Shown: in pieces, positions 43,573-53,000 of the stretch | Position numbering within the stretch: the first letter of the stretch is position 1 | Layout: every line of letters begins with the position of its first letter | DNA from: Fulvimarina uroteuthidis | Lineage (GTDB): Bacteria; Pseudomonadota; Alphaproteobacteria; Rhizobiales; Rhizobiaceae | NCBI RefSeq assembly: GCF_034321785.1 | Contig: NZ_JAXLPB010000001.1 | Span: 1,016,145-1,080,144 of the forward strand | Direction of reading: 5' to 3' | Length of the DNA: 64,000 nucleotides | Notes under the pieces: generated by a model | The model's database searches: none | What the model saw: the letters and a program-made list of their open reading frames with translations, nothing else | Told to the model about the DNA's origin: nothing | Made by a program: the position numbers and the translations under genes

Positions 43573-44661
43573 TCAGTAAGCCGGAACGAGGGTGCCGTCT
43601 TCGGGAATGGCGTTCGGGATCGAGCGCATCGCGTAGAGGCGGGCGAAGGTGGCTGTCGCCTTGGCGCGGCCGCGCAGCACCTTGAGCTTGCCCGGCAGAC
43701 CGCCGGACCTGCGGCCCGCCTCGATCTCGCGGCTTGCCGCAAGAAGCGCCTCGAGACCCGCCATGAATTTCGGGTTCTCGATGTCGAGCGAGAGCGGGAA
43801 CACCTGCCTGGAGATCTCGGTGGTGATCCGGAACACCTTCATGCCGTACTCGGAGGGATCGAGTGCGAACGCCTTGTGGAATTCCGGGCGGGCATGGTCG
43901 CGCACGTACATGGTCGCGAACACCGCGAGCAGGAAGAACTTGATCCAGAGCTTGTTGTGGCCCTTCAGCACCCTGTCGTCGGCCCGCATCAGAAGCGCGA
44001 AGGCCTCGCCGTGGCGGAACTCGTCGTTGCACCACTTTTCGAACCATTTGAAGATCGGATGGAAGCGCTTGTCCGGGTGGCGCTCCAGATGGCGGTAGAT
44101 CGTGATGTAGCGGGCATAGCCGATCTTCTCCGACAGATAGGTCGCGTAGAAGATGAACTTCGGCTGGAAGAAGGTGTACTTCTTCTGCTTGGTGAGAAAG
44201 CCGAGATTGACGCCGATGCCGAACTCCTTCAGCGCATCGTTGATGAAGCCGGCATGGCGGGCTTCGTCGCGGCTCATGTAGGAGAACAGCTCGCAGATGT
44301 CCGGATTGGTGCCGCGCCGCTTCATCTCCTTGTAGAGGACGCAGCCGGAGAATTCGGCCGTGAGCGAGGAGACGAGAAAGTCGACGAATTCCTTGCGCAG
44401 GCCCTCGGGCAGGTCGGACAGCTCGATCTTGTCCCAGTTCTCGTCGCGCTTGAAATGACCGCGATTGGGATCGGCCTTCAACTCGGCGATCAGCCTGTCC
44501 CATTGGGGCCGCACCGCCGAGACGTCGACCTTGTCGAGCTTGTCGAAATCGGTCGTGTAGAAGCGGGGCGACAGGAGCGTGTCTTCCTGCGCGGACTTGG
44601 TCGTCTCGTTGACGGTGCCCTGGATGCGGCGCGCACCGTCGATCTTGGCCGGAGCGTTCAT
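43573..44661 (-). CDS. acsF: aerobic Mg-protoporphyrin IX monomethyl ester cyclase AcsF
   Basis: A 362-residue diiron protein forming ring E with oxygen. The ATG at 44661 overlaps the preceding stop (ATGA) and has AAAAGG upstream; an earlier in-frame ATG is inside the preceding gene. Diiron ligand motifs are in LTAEFSGCVLYKEM, YMSRDEARHAGFIN and WCNDEFRHGEAFALLMR. The family stretch LLSPRFYTTDFD is near the N terminus. Presence of AcsF implies bacteriochlorophyll synthesis in air; no bchE is seen in the window. It is followed by the puhE-cobW fusion. Confidence 0.97.
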   Translation of the reverse strand: MNAPAKIDGARRIQGTVNETTKSAQEDTLLSPRFYTTDFDKLDKVDVSAVRPQWDRLIAELKADPNRGHFKRDENWDKIELSDLPEGLRKEFVDFLVSSLTAEFSGCVLYKEMKRRGTNPDICELFSYMSRDEARHAGFINDALKEFGIGVNLGFLTKQKKYTFFQPKFIFYATYLSEKIGYARYITIYRHLERHPDKRFHPIFKWFEKWCNDEFRHGEAFALLMRADDRVLKGHNKLWIKFFLLAVFATMYVRDHARPEFHKAFALDPSEYGMKVFRITTEISRQVFPLSLDIENPKFMAGLEALLAASREIEAGRRSGGLPGKLKVLRGRAKATATFARLYAMRSIPNAIPEDGTLVPAY

Positions 44662-44960
44662 AGCGTTGCCTTTTCGGAGAATGAGAACTCGCAAAGTTCC
44701 ATGAATTCGAAGTCGCCGGTCAGTCGCGTCCATGTCCGTTCGAACCATCCCGCGCGACGGATCGTGGCGGTGCGCCGGAATTCGGCCTGATCGCCGTAGG
44801 GAACCGAGATCGGGCTGCCGTGAACGATCACCGCGTCGCCCGGCTCGACCGTCACGCCACCGTCGAAACGGACGTGGGCGTGCAGGCTTTCGAACGTGTT
44901 GGAGATTTCGACCGTGCAGTCGACAATGTCCTCGGCGCCGCCAAAAAGGGTTCGCAACAT
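44658..44960 (-). CDS. conserved small protein of the puh-acsF operon
   Basis: A 100-residue soluble protein starting at the ATG at 44960, whose first base is the last coding overlap with the puhC stop (TGATG), with AAGAG upstream. Its own TGA overlaps the acsF ATG by 4 bases. The tight coupling on both sides shows it is real. The sequence is beta-rich: VDCTVEISNTFESLHAHVRFDGGVTVEPGDAVIVHG, cited in part, then GDQAEFRRTATIRRAGWFER. I recognise no named domain. Position suggests a role in AcsF function or in reaction-centre assembly. Confidence 0.85.
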   Translation of the reverse strand: MLRTLFGGAEDIVDCTVEISNTFESLHAHVRFDGGVTVEPGDAVIVHGSPISVPYGDQAEFRRTATIRRAGWFERTWTRLTGDFEFMELCEFSFSEKATL

Positions 44961-45466
44961 CAGCTCTTCGCGTTCTTCCAAGGGAGCAGATCGGCGAACA
45001 CTTCCATGTTCTTGGCGCCGAACGCCCGCAACTCCACCTGCCGGCTCGTCAGCGGATCCTCGACGACAAGACGGCCATCGGCTTTCAGCGCGAGCACGAA
45101 CGCGCCCTCCTGGCGCGCCCCTCGGATTGTGCGGTAACGCTGGAGATTGCGCAAGGACTCCACGGCAAATCCGCCGGCTTCCGTCGGCAGGCTCAGAAGC
45201 GTCTCGCCGGTGCGGGCATCGGCGATGATGGCCACCGCCGGATCGCTGTCGTCGAGGATCAGGTCGCGACTGGCGAGCGTCTCGATCACCGGCGTCACGA
45301 AGTTGCCGACACCGGTGCGGTTGCTGGCGAGGCCGAACGCGACGGCGGAGAACGCGAGAAGACCCGCCCCCACGAGGATCGCCAGCGGGATCGGGCGGTC
45401 GGGAGTGGGGTAGAACTTGAGCGGCTTGCCGTCGACGCTCTTCAGCTTGTCCGTGATGCCGTTCAT
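44960..45466 (-). CDS. puhC: photosynthetic complex assembly protein PuhC
   Basis: A 168-residue protein with one membrane segment (IPLAILVGAGLLAFSAVAFGLA, about 27-48) and a periplasmic domain typical of PuhC: LASRDLILDDSDPAVAIIADARTGETL and GFAVESLRNLQRYR. The final LRAFGAKNMEVFADLL is conserved. The ATG at 45466 is in an ATGA overlap with the puhB stop and has GAGGCGG upstream. PuhC is needed for efficient reaction-centre/LH1 assembly. Confidence 0.93.
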   Translation of the reverse strand: MNGITDKLKSVDGKPLKFYPTPDRPIPLAILVGAGLLAFSAVAFGLASNRTGVGNFVTPVIETLASRDLILDDSDPAVAIIADARTGETLLSLPTEAGGFAVESLRNLQRYRTIRGARQEGAFVLALKADGRLVVEDPLTSRQVELRAFGAKNMEVFADLLPWKNAKS

Positions 45467-46131
45467 GCCGCGACCGCCTCGTGTCGTGTCACCGCGGGTC
45501 TCGAGGGTTCGCCCGCCGCAACGCCGAAGGCCGCCGTCCCGCCGGTCTGGGCGAGAGCCCGCGACAGGGTCCGCGCGACCTCGGCCGCGTTCGGCACCGC
45601 CCGCATCATCGGCTCGGCGGCGCCAAGCTTGAACGGGCGCGCGAACGGCCAGATCTGGAAATAATAGGGCCGCGCATTCTCGGGCAGCACCAGCGGAATG
45701 TCGCCCGTCCCGTCCCTGTAGAGCCTGAGGCCGGCGGCCTCGACGTCCTTCAGCGGAATGTTCAGCTGCGAGGGCAGGGCCACGCCGTAGCGGAACACGA
45801 CGCGGCGATCGGTCACGAGGAACCCGGTGGTGCGGGCGTAGAACCACGCCATCACCATCAGGATCGTGCCCGAGACGACGAACGCGGTGACGAGCGGCAT
45901 CGCCTCCGCGAAGGCGAGCTCCCATGATCCGGTGTCGTTGTGCACCGAACCCAGGCGCCAGGCGATCATCACCGTGAAGTAGCCGGCGACCCATTTCATG
46001 CGGAACGCCCTGTCGGCGAAGCGCCACCAGTCGGGCTTGCCCTGCCACAGGATCGTCTCGCCGTCCGGAAGCTCCGCCTGCGCAATGTGGGCCTGGATGT
46101 CGGCGGTTTCGTCGAGTTCGAGATGTTTCAT
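45463..46131 (-). CDS. puhB: photosynthetic complex assembly protein PuhB
   Basis: A 222-residue membrane protein with a PH-like (bPH2) region. Conserved stretches: LPDGETILWQGKPDWWRFADRAF, then two to three membrane helices, then TTGFLVTDRRVVFRYGVALPSQLNIPLKDVEAA and RPYYFQIWPFARPFKL. The ATG at 46131 has AAGGAC upstream and overlaps the puhA stop (ATGA). PuhB is a dimeric reaction-centre assembly factor. The C-terminal 35 residues are Ala-rich and variable. Confidence 0.94.
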   Translation of the reverse strand: MKHLELDETADIQAHIAQAELPDGETILWQGKPDWWRFADRAFRMKWVAGYFTVMIAWRLGSVHNDTGSWELAFAEAMPLVTAFVVSGTILMVMAWFYARTTGFLVTDRRVVFRYGVALPSQLNIPLKDVEAAGLRLYRDGTGDIPLVLPENARPYYFQIWPFARPFKLGAAEPMMRAVPNAAEVARTLSRALAQTGGTAAFGVAAGEPSRPAVTRHEAVAA

Positions 46132-46910
46132 AGGAATGGTCCTTGTGCACCGTTCTTGGCGTACAGCGTGCCGCCGGCGAAATAGGCGTTGAGGCGATCT
46201 TCCTCGCGGGCGGTGATGTATTCGGACGTTGCGAGGGTCGGGACCCGCAGCAGCTGCTCGCGGGTGAGCGTGCCGAACTTCATCCGGCCGTTGTGCAGCT
46301 CGGCAAAGTAGAACGGCGCGAGCAGGGTTCCGGTCTTGCCGCCCTCGACGTTCACGTCGATCTCCACGTAGCGGATGAAATACTCCACCGCGTTGACCCA
46401 CAGGTCCTTCACGGTGCCGATGGGCGCCCCATCGGCCGCGACCACGGGAATGCCGATCAGAGCGGGACCCGATTCCTCCAGATAATAGTCCGGATTGTTG
46501 CGCATCGGCGCGACGGTCAGATGGCCCTCGATCGAGCGCAGCGGCTTGTCTTCCTTGAGGGCATAGGAGGCGGGGCCGACACCATCGAGAAGCGGATCGC
46601 CGAGCGGCTGGAACGGTGCGCCGGGAAACGGATAGGCCGGCGCCATGTTGAGGTCGCGCTCCTTGTCGGCATGGGGCGCGTAGCGCAGCGTTCCGTCCTG
46701 CATGAGGAAGCTCTTCGGCTTCGGCAGGTTCGGGAAGCCGACCACGGACATCCGCTTGCCGGTGCCGCGCGTGCGGTCCGAGACGAGCGGATAGCCCTCG
46801 CGCTTGTCCTCGCCGCGCAGATAATACACCAGCGCCAGAAAGAAGAGGAAGAAGGCGATGACGAGTAGCAACGGCAGATCCAGCTGCTCGGTGAAGGCTC
46901 CTGTCGGCAT
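46128..46910 (-). CDS. puhA: photosynthetic reaction centre H subunit PuhA
   Basis: About 260 residues starting MPTGAF at 46910, with GGAG about 10 bases upstream; an ATG three codons earlier (46919) sits only one base from that GGAG. One membrane helix (LPLLLVIAFFLFFLALVYYL) is followed by LRGEDKREGYPLVSD and a PRC-barrel domain (GIPVVAADGAPIGTVKDLWVN, with VEYFIRYVEIDV). It caps the reaction centre and guides proton uptake to QB. The stop overlaps puhB. It follows lhaA after 18 bases. Confidence 0.96.
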   Translation of the reverse strand: MPTGAFTEQLDLPLLLVIAFFLFFLALVYYLRGEDKREGYPLVSDRTRGTGKRMSVVGFPNLPKPKSFLMQDGTLRYAPHADKERDLNMAPAYPFPGAPFQPLGDPLLDGVGPASYALKEDKPLRSIEGHLTVAPMRNNPDYYLEESGPALIGIPVVAADGAPIGTVKDLWVNAVEYFIRYVEIDVNVEGGKTGTLLAPFYFAELHNGRMKFGTLTREQLLRVPTLATSEYITAREEDRLNAYFAGGTLYAKNGAQGPFL

Positions 46911-46928
46911 GATGTTCATTCTCCTCTG

Positions 46929-48395
46929 TCAGTTCGGAAGGTCGGGCAGGCCGAAGCGACCGCTCTGCGGCGCGCGAGGCTCCAGGAATTGGGGACGCAC
47001 GAGGGGGCCGAGCACGAGAAGACCCGTGAACAGCAGCCCGATCTCGAGATGGTAGACGACACCGTAGGCGGCGGCCGGGCCTTGCAGGGCAGGCCCCAGA
47101 AGGCCCGCCTCGGCCATCAGCGCCACCTGGTCGCGAAGCGCGCCGCCGAACAGGACCGACAGGCCGAGCGCGAGCGCCTGGACGGCGCCCCAGATGCCGA
47201 GCACCAGCCCGCTGCCGAGCCGGGCGTGCCCGATCCGCTCCATCACCGCGACGAGCATGGCGACGGAGAACAGCCCGGAGCCGAGACCGATGGCGAAGAC
47301 GCCGCCGGCAAACAGCGCGATCGAGCCGAGCGCGCCGGCCAGGACGACGACCGAAAAGGCCGGAATGCCGCCCATCAGGCCGACCGCCGCCACGACGTGT
47401 GGGTTGGCGCCGTACCGGCTGTGCAGGCGGGCGGCGAGAAAGAAGCCGAGAAGGCTGCCGGCCGAGAAGATCGCGGTCAGGAACGTCGTCGACCCGACGC
47501 CCATGGCGAAGACGTCGCCGCCATAGGGCTCGAGGAGAACGTCCTGCATGCCGAAGCCGGCGGTGCCGATGGCGAGCGCCAGGAGAAGGCGCTTGAGGTC
47601 CGCCTGCCCGGACAGCAGGGTCTTCACGACGGTGAAGAAGCGGGGGCCGGCCTGCTTGAGGTCCGGGCTCGGTGCCAGGTCGCGCCGGCGCGGCTCCTGC
47701 TGCCAGATCGCGACCGTCGTCATGAGGATCGTCAGGACCGCCGAGCCCTGCAGGACGCGGATGAGGTTCATGTAGGAGAAGTCGCGCAGGAGCTGGCCGA
47801 TCACGAGCGCGCCGCCGAACATGCCGACGAGCAGCATGGTGTAGAGCATGGCGACGACCCGCGGGCGCTTGTCGTCGGTCGCAAGGTCGCAGGCGAGCGC
47901 GAGGCCCGCGGTCTGGACCGCATGGACGCCGATGCCGACGAGCACGAAGGCGAGCAGCATCGCCACCTGCCCCACCATGACCGCGTCCGGATCGGCTTCG
48001 GAGACGATGAACAGGGCGAAGGGCATGATGGCGAGACCGGCGAACTGGGTCATCGCGCCCATCCAGATATAGGGCGTGCGCAGCCAGCCCATGTAGGAGC
48101 GTCGATTGTCCGACTTGAAGCCGATGAAGGCGCGCGCCGGCGCCAGAACCAGCGGCAGCGCCATCGCGACCGCGATCAGCGTGATCGGAATGCCGAGTTC
48201 GATCGCCATCACGCGGTTCAGCGTTCCGCCGAGCAGCACCATGGTGATGCCGACCGACACCTGGAACAGGGACAGGCGCAAGAGCCGCGACAGGGGAAGC
48301 GCGTTCGTGCCGATATCGGCGAACGGCATGATCGAACGCCACGCGGCCGCGCGCTCGTTCCTGATGGCGGTGGTGTCCTTCGGTGTCGCGGTCAT
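46929..48395 (-). CDS. lhaA: LhaA, PucC-family light-harvesting assembly transporter
   Basis: A 488-residue membrane protein of the bacteriochlorophyll delivery (BCD) subfamily of the major facilitator superfamily, with about 12 helices. Conserved: LSLFQVSVGITMVLLGGTLNRVMAIELG, AFIGFKSDN, GWLRTPYIWMG and the AGFGMQDVLLEPYGGDVF region. LhaA promotes LH1 assembly. The ATG at 48395 is in an ATGA overlap with the bchM stop. A second family member lies at 60988. Confidence 0.94.
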   Translation of the reverse strand: MTATPKDTTAIRNERAAAWRSIMPFADIGTNALPLSRLLRLSLFQVSVGITMVLLGGTLNRVMAIELGIPITLIAVAMALPLVLAPARAFIGFKSDNRRSYMGWLRTPYIWMGAMTQFAGLAIMPFALFIVSEADPDAVMVGQVAMLLAFVLVGIGVHAVQTAGLALACDLATDDKRPRVVAMLYTMLLVGMFGGALVIGQLLRDFSYMNLIRVLQGSAVLTILMTTVAIWQQEPRRRDLAPSPDLKQAGPRFFTVVKTLLSGQADLKRLLLALAIGTAGFGMQDVLLEPYGGDVFAMGVGSTTFLTAIFSAGSLLGFFLAARLHSRYGANPHVVAAVGLMGGIPAFSVVVLAGALGSIALFAGGVFAIGLGSGLFSVAMLVAVMERIGHARLGSGLVLGIWGAVQALALGLSVLFGGALRDQVALMAEAGLLGPALQGPAAAYGVVYHLEIGLLFTGLLVLGPLVRPQFLEPRAPQSGRFGLPDLPN

Positions 48396-49096
48396 CGGCG
48401 CTTCAGCTCCAATGCATGGCTCTTGTAGAATCCGGTATCGACCCTGACGTCGCGGCCGATGTCGAAGCCTGCGAACGCCGGATGGCGTTCGATCGCGGAG
48501 ACGAGCTTTTCCTTTGCGACCGGCACGATCGCGGGCGAACGATCGGCGCGCGGAAACAGCTTGCCGGCCTTGTGCATGATCGCGAGCATCGGCGTCCTGG
48601 GCGCGAAGGTGACGGCGAGGGAGCCGTCCGTGCGCTCGGCGATCCGCCCGAGCGTCATCACGGCGTCGGCCGGTTCGTAATGGATGATCGAATCCATCAT
48701 CACCACATGGTCGAAGCGGCCGAGCGCCGGATCGAGCATGTCGCCCGCGCAAAAGCGGATCTTGTGGCCGAGGCCCTCGGCATCGGCCAGTTCCTGCGCA
48801 TGGCGCGTCAGGGTCGGCGACAGGTCGACCGCCACGACGTCGGCGCCGCGCCGCGCCGCTTCCATCGCCAGTGCCCCGGTTCCGCACCCGGCGTCGAGAA
48901 CGCGCAGGCCGCTCATGTCGCTCGGCAGATAGGAGAGCAGCGTGGCGCGCATCGCGTCCCGGCCGCGGCGGACCGTCGCCCGCACCCGCCCGACCGGCGC
49001 GGTCGAAGTCAGCTTCTTCCACGTCTCGGCGGCGGTGCGATCGAAATAGGTCTCGATCTCGGAACGCCTGGTCTCGTATGTCACGGAGCCCGCCAT
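48392..49096 (-). CDS. bchM: Mg-protoporphyrin IX O-methyltransferase BchM
   Basis: A 234-residue SAM-dependent methyltransferase. Conserved: YFDRTAAETWKKLTSTAPVGRVRATVRRGRD, SAM motif I VLDAGCGTGALAMEAARRGA, and FDHVVMMDSIIHYEPAD. It methylates the C13 propionate of Mg-protoporphyrin IX, the step before AcsF. It starts 9 bases after bchL and overlaps lhaA by 4 bases. Confidence 0.96.
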   Translation of the reverse strand: MAGSVTYETRRSEIETYFDRTAAETWKKLTSTAPVGRVRATVRRGRDAMRATLLSYLPSDMSGLRVLDAGCGTGALAMEAARRGADVVAVDLSPTLTRHAQELADAEGLGHKIRFCAGDMLDPALGRFDHVVMMDSIIHYEPADAVMTLGRIAERTDGSLAVTFAPRTPMLAIMHKAGKLFPRADRSPAIVPVAKEKLVSAIERHPAFAGFDIGRDVRVDTGFYKSHALELKRR

Positions 49097-49105
49097 ATCG
49101 GTTGC

Positions 49106-50017
49106 TTATTCGAAGCCGAGGAAATCGAAGATCTCCCGGTCTTTCATGCTCTTGGCGTCGTTCGCAACGGTGCCCGCATAGAGCAGCGCGGCCAGACGCA
49201 TATATTCGTTCTGAACGGCTTCCAGCTCCGGCGAAGGCTCCATCTCGAACAGCGTCGACTTCTTCAGCCGCGAGCGTCGGATCGCGTCGAGGTCGGGGAA
49301 GTGGGCCAAGCGGTTGAGGCCCGTCGCCGCGGCGAACCGGTCGATCTCGTCGGTGCCCGCCGAACGGTTGGCGATGACGCCGCCGAGCCGCACGTCGTAG
49401 TTCTTCGCCTTCGCCTGGATCGCCGCGATGATGCGGTTCATGGCGAAGATCGAATCGAAGTCGTTGGCGGTGACGACGAGCGCGCGGTCGGCGTGCTGGA
49501 GCGGGGCCGCGAAGCCGCCGCAGACGACGTCGCCGAGAACGTCGAAGATGACGACGTCGGTGTCTTCGAGAAGGTGGTGTTCCTTCAGCAGCTTCACCGT
49601 CTGGCCGACGACGTAGCCGCCGCAACCGGTGCCGGCGGGCGGGCCGCCGGCCTCCACGCACATGACGCCGTTATAGCCCTCGAAGACGAAGTCCTCGGGG
49701 CGCAGCTCCTCGGCGTGGAAGTCGACCGTCTCGAGAATGTCGATGACCGTCGGCTGGAGCCGCTTGGTCAGGGTGAAGGTCGAATCGTGCTTGGGATCGC
49801 AGCCGATCTGCAACACGCGCTTGCCGAGCTTGGAAAAGGCGACCGACAGGTTCGACGATGTCGTCGACTTGCCGATCCCGCCCTTGCCGTAGACCGCGAA
49901 CACTTTCGCGCCCTCGATCTTGGCATCGTCCTTCATCTTCACCTGGACGGAGCCTTCCCCGTCTTCGCGGCGATAGACCGTTCCCGGCAGATTCAACGTC
50001 GTCTTCAAACCACTCAT
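49106..50017 (-). CDS. bchL: light-independent protochlorophyllide reductase iron protein BchL
   Basis: A 303-residue NifH-like ATPase. The ATG at 50017 has GGAGG 7 bases upstream and overlaps the bchH stop (TGATG). Walker A is VYGKGGIGKSTTSSNL; [4Fe-4S] ligands are in GTGCGGYVV and DVVCGGFAAPL. It passes electrons to BchNB in the dark-operative reductase, which is oxygen sensitive. The N-terminal extension (about 35 residues) is usual. Confidence 0.97.
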   Translation of the reverse strand: MSGLKTTLNLPGTVYRREDGEGSVQVKMKDDAKIEGAKVFAVYGKGGIGKSTTSSNLSVAFSKLGKRVLQIGCDPKHDSTFTLTKRLQPTVIDILETVDFHAEELRPEDFVFEGYNGVMCVEAGGPPAGTGCGGYVVGQTVKLLKEHHLLEDTDVVIFDVLGDVVCGGFAAPLQHADRALVVTANDFDSIFAMNRIIAAIQAKAKNYDVRLGGVIANRSAGTDEIDRFAAATGLNRLAHFPDLDAIRRSRLKKSTLFEMEPSPELEAVQNEYMRLAALLYAGTVANDAKSMKDREIFDFLGFE

Positions 50018-53000
50018 CACGCGGCCTCCATCTGTCTGGTTGCCGGGCTCGCGGGAAGGATTCCCTCCAGCCGGTCTTCAAGATCGGCGCTGGCATCGAG
50101 CAGCGCCTCCCGCTCGGCGTCGGTGGGACGCCAGTATTTTCGCTCGTCCGCCTCGATCAGCCGTTCGGCCATGCGAGCGGATGCTGTGGGATTGAGAGCG
50201 GCGAGCCGCTCGCGCATGTCGGGATCAAGGACGAAGGTTTCGGCGATCCGCTTGTAGACCCAGGGGCTGACCTGGCCGGTGGTCGCCGACCAGCCGAGGG
50301 TGTTGGCAAGCTGCAGCTCGATCTGGCGCACGCCCTCGTAGCCGTGGGAGAGCATGCCCTCGACCCATTTCGGATTGAGCGTGCGGGTGCGGGTTTCGAG
50401 CGCCACCTGCTCCTCGAGCGTGCGCACGACCCCTTTGCCCATCGTATCGTCGCCGATATAGACGGGGACCTGGCGGCCCTTGGCTTCGGACGCGGCGCGG
50501 CTGATGCCGCCCAGCGTATCGAAATAGGTGTCGATCGTGGTCACGCCGAGCTCCACCGAATCAAGGTTCTGATAGGCGAGATCGACCGTCGAGAACGCCG
50601 ACTGGAGCAGCGCGCGCTGCTCGCTGGACCTGCCCTTGCGATCGATGGCGAAGCACTTGCGGCGGGTATAGGCGTTGGCGAGTTCGCCCTCTTCTTCCCA
50701 GGAGCCGCCGTCCACCATCAGGTTGACGTTGGAGCCGTAGGCCCCGTCGGCATTGGCGAAGACGCGCAAGGCCGCGGTCTCGAAATCGCAGCCATGCTCC
50801 TCGGCGTAGCTGAGGGCGTGCTTGCGAACGAAGTTCCGGTCGAGCGGCTCGTCGGCGCTCGCGGCAAGATAGGCCGCTTCCGCGATGAGCTTGGACTGGA
50901 GCGGCAGAAGATCGCGGAAGATGCCTGACAAGGTCACGAGCGCGTCGATGCGCGGGCGACCGAGGTCTTCCAGCGACATGAGGGCTGCGCCGCACAGGCG
51001 ACCATAACCGTCGAAGCGCGGCACCGCACCGTAAAGGGCGAGCGCCTGGGCGAGCGAGGTGCCCTCGTTCTTCAGATTGTCGGTGCCCCAAAGGACGATC
51101 GCGACCGTTTCGGGCAGGCCGTTGCCGCTCGAAGCGTGACGCTCCAGGAGACGGTCGGCCTGGCGCCGGCCTTCGCCGACCGCGAACAGGCTCGGAATGC
51201 GGAAAGGGTCGAAGCCGTGAATGTTGCGCCCCGTCGGCGCGATGCCGGGATTGCGCAGGATATCGCCGCCGCACACCGGCTCGATATAGCGTGTGTCGAG
51301 CGCCCTCAGGATCGCGGGGAGTTCGTGGTCGATCGTCAGATCGCCGGCCAGCTTGGCAAGCGTCGCGACGGCGTCGCCCTTGTCCAGCGCCGTTTCGGCC
51401 GACACCAGCGCCGGGATCTTGCGAAGCGCCGCGCCCTGATCGCCGTCGACCAGCGCCTCTACGGCGGCGATATCGATCTCGCATCCGGCCTGCGCCTCGG
51501 CCGCGGCCTTGAGCCAGCCGATCCGGTCGCCGCGCGAGGGTGCTTCGCCGACGACGTGAAGACCGTTCGGAATGAGGGTCTTCTCGAGTTCGTCGAGCGC
51601 AAGGACGAGGCCCGCGACCTCGTCTTCAGCTTTCGGCACCGCAAGATCGAGACCTTCGGCCTGCAGGCTCAGGAGCTCCAGCAGTTCGCGGCGTTCGTCG
51701 GCCGCGTCGGGTTCGAGGCCGCGGAAGCGATCGAGCGTCGATTTCAGGTCGTTGAGGCCCTTGTAGAGACCGGCTGCAGAAAGCGGCGGGGTCAGGTGCG
51801 AGACGAGGACCGCGTTGGCGCGGCGCTTGGCGAGCGCGCCCTCGGAGGGATTGTTGGCGGCATACAGGTTGACGTTCGGCAAATCGTCGATCAGCCGGTC
51901 CGGCCAGCACGCCTCGCCCATGCCGACCTGCTTGCCGGGCATGAATTCGAGGGCGCCATGGGTGCCGAAGTGCAGCACCGCATCGGCCTTCAGGTCTTCG
52001 CGCAGCCAGCGATAATAGGCCGAGAACGCATGCGTCGGCGCAAAGCCCTTCTCGAACAGGAGCCGCATCGGGTCGCCCTCGTAGCCGAACGCCGGCTGGA
52101 CGCCGACGAAGACGGCACCGAAGCGGGCGCCGAGGACGAAGATCGCCGAGCCGTTCGATTGCTGGCGGCCGGGCGCCGGCCCCCACTGGGCCTCGATATC
52201 CTTGAGGAATGGCTCGCGGCGGATATGGTCTTCGGCGGCGATCGACACGTGGACATTGCTGGTCGTGCCGTAGGTCTGCGCATTGCCCTCGACGATCGCC
52301 TCGCGCAGCGCATCGACGCTTGCCGGCATGTCGACGGCATATCCGTCGTCCTTCATCGCCTTCAGCGTGTTGAAGAGAGAGGCGAAGACCGACAGGTAGG
52401 CGGCGGTTCCGACCGCGCCGGCATTGGGCGGGAAGTTGAAGAGAGTGACGGCGACGGTGCGCTCGGCCTTGGGCTTGCGGCGCAGCGCGACGAGCTTGGC
52501 GACCCGGCGCGACAGCATGCGGGCGCGCTCGCGATCGGGGGTCATGGCGCGGTGCCCGTCGGCACGCGGCATGGCGGAGCGTCCGCCGAACACGGCCGAG
52601 CCGATCGAGCCGTCGAGCTCGGGAATTGCGACCATGATGGTGGATTCGATCGGGCTGAGGCCGGTGGACGAGGTCTGCCATTCCTCCAGCGCCTGGAACT
52701 CGACCGCCATGGCGCTGAGATAGGGCACGTCGAGCTGCATCAGCGCGAGGCGGGCGGCATCGGAATCGTTGTAGGCCGGACCGCCGACGAGCGAAAAGCC
52801 GGTGAGCGACACCATGGCGTCGATGGTCGTGCGGCCGTTCGCATCCTTGAAGAAGGCGTCGATGGCGGGCCGCGAATCGAGGCCGCTGGCGAATGCGGTG
52901 ACCACCTTGAGGCCGCGCGCCTCCATCTCGGAAATCACCGCGTCGTAGTGGGCGGTGTCGCCGGACAGGACATAGGCGCGCATGACCAGCAGGCCGACGG

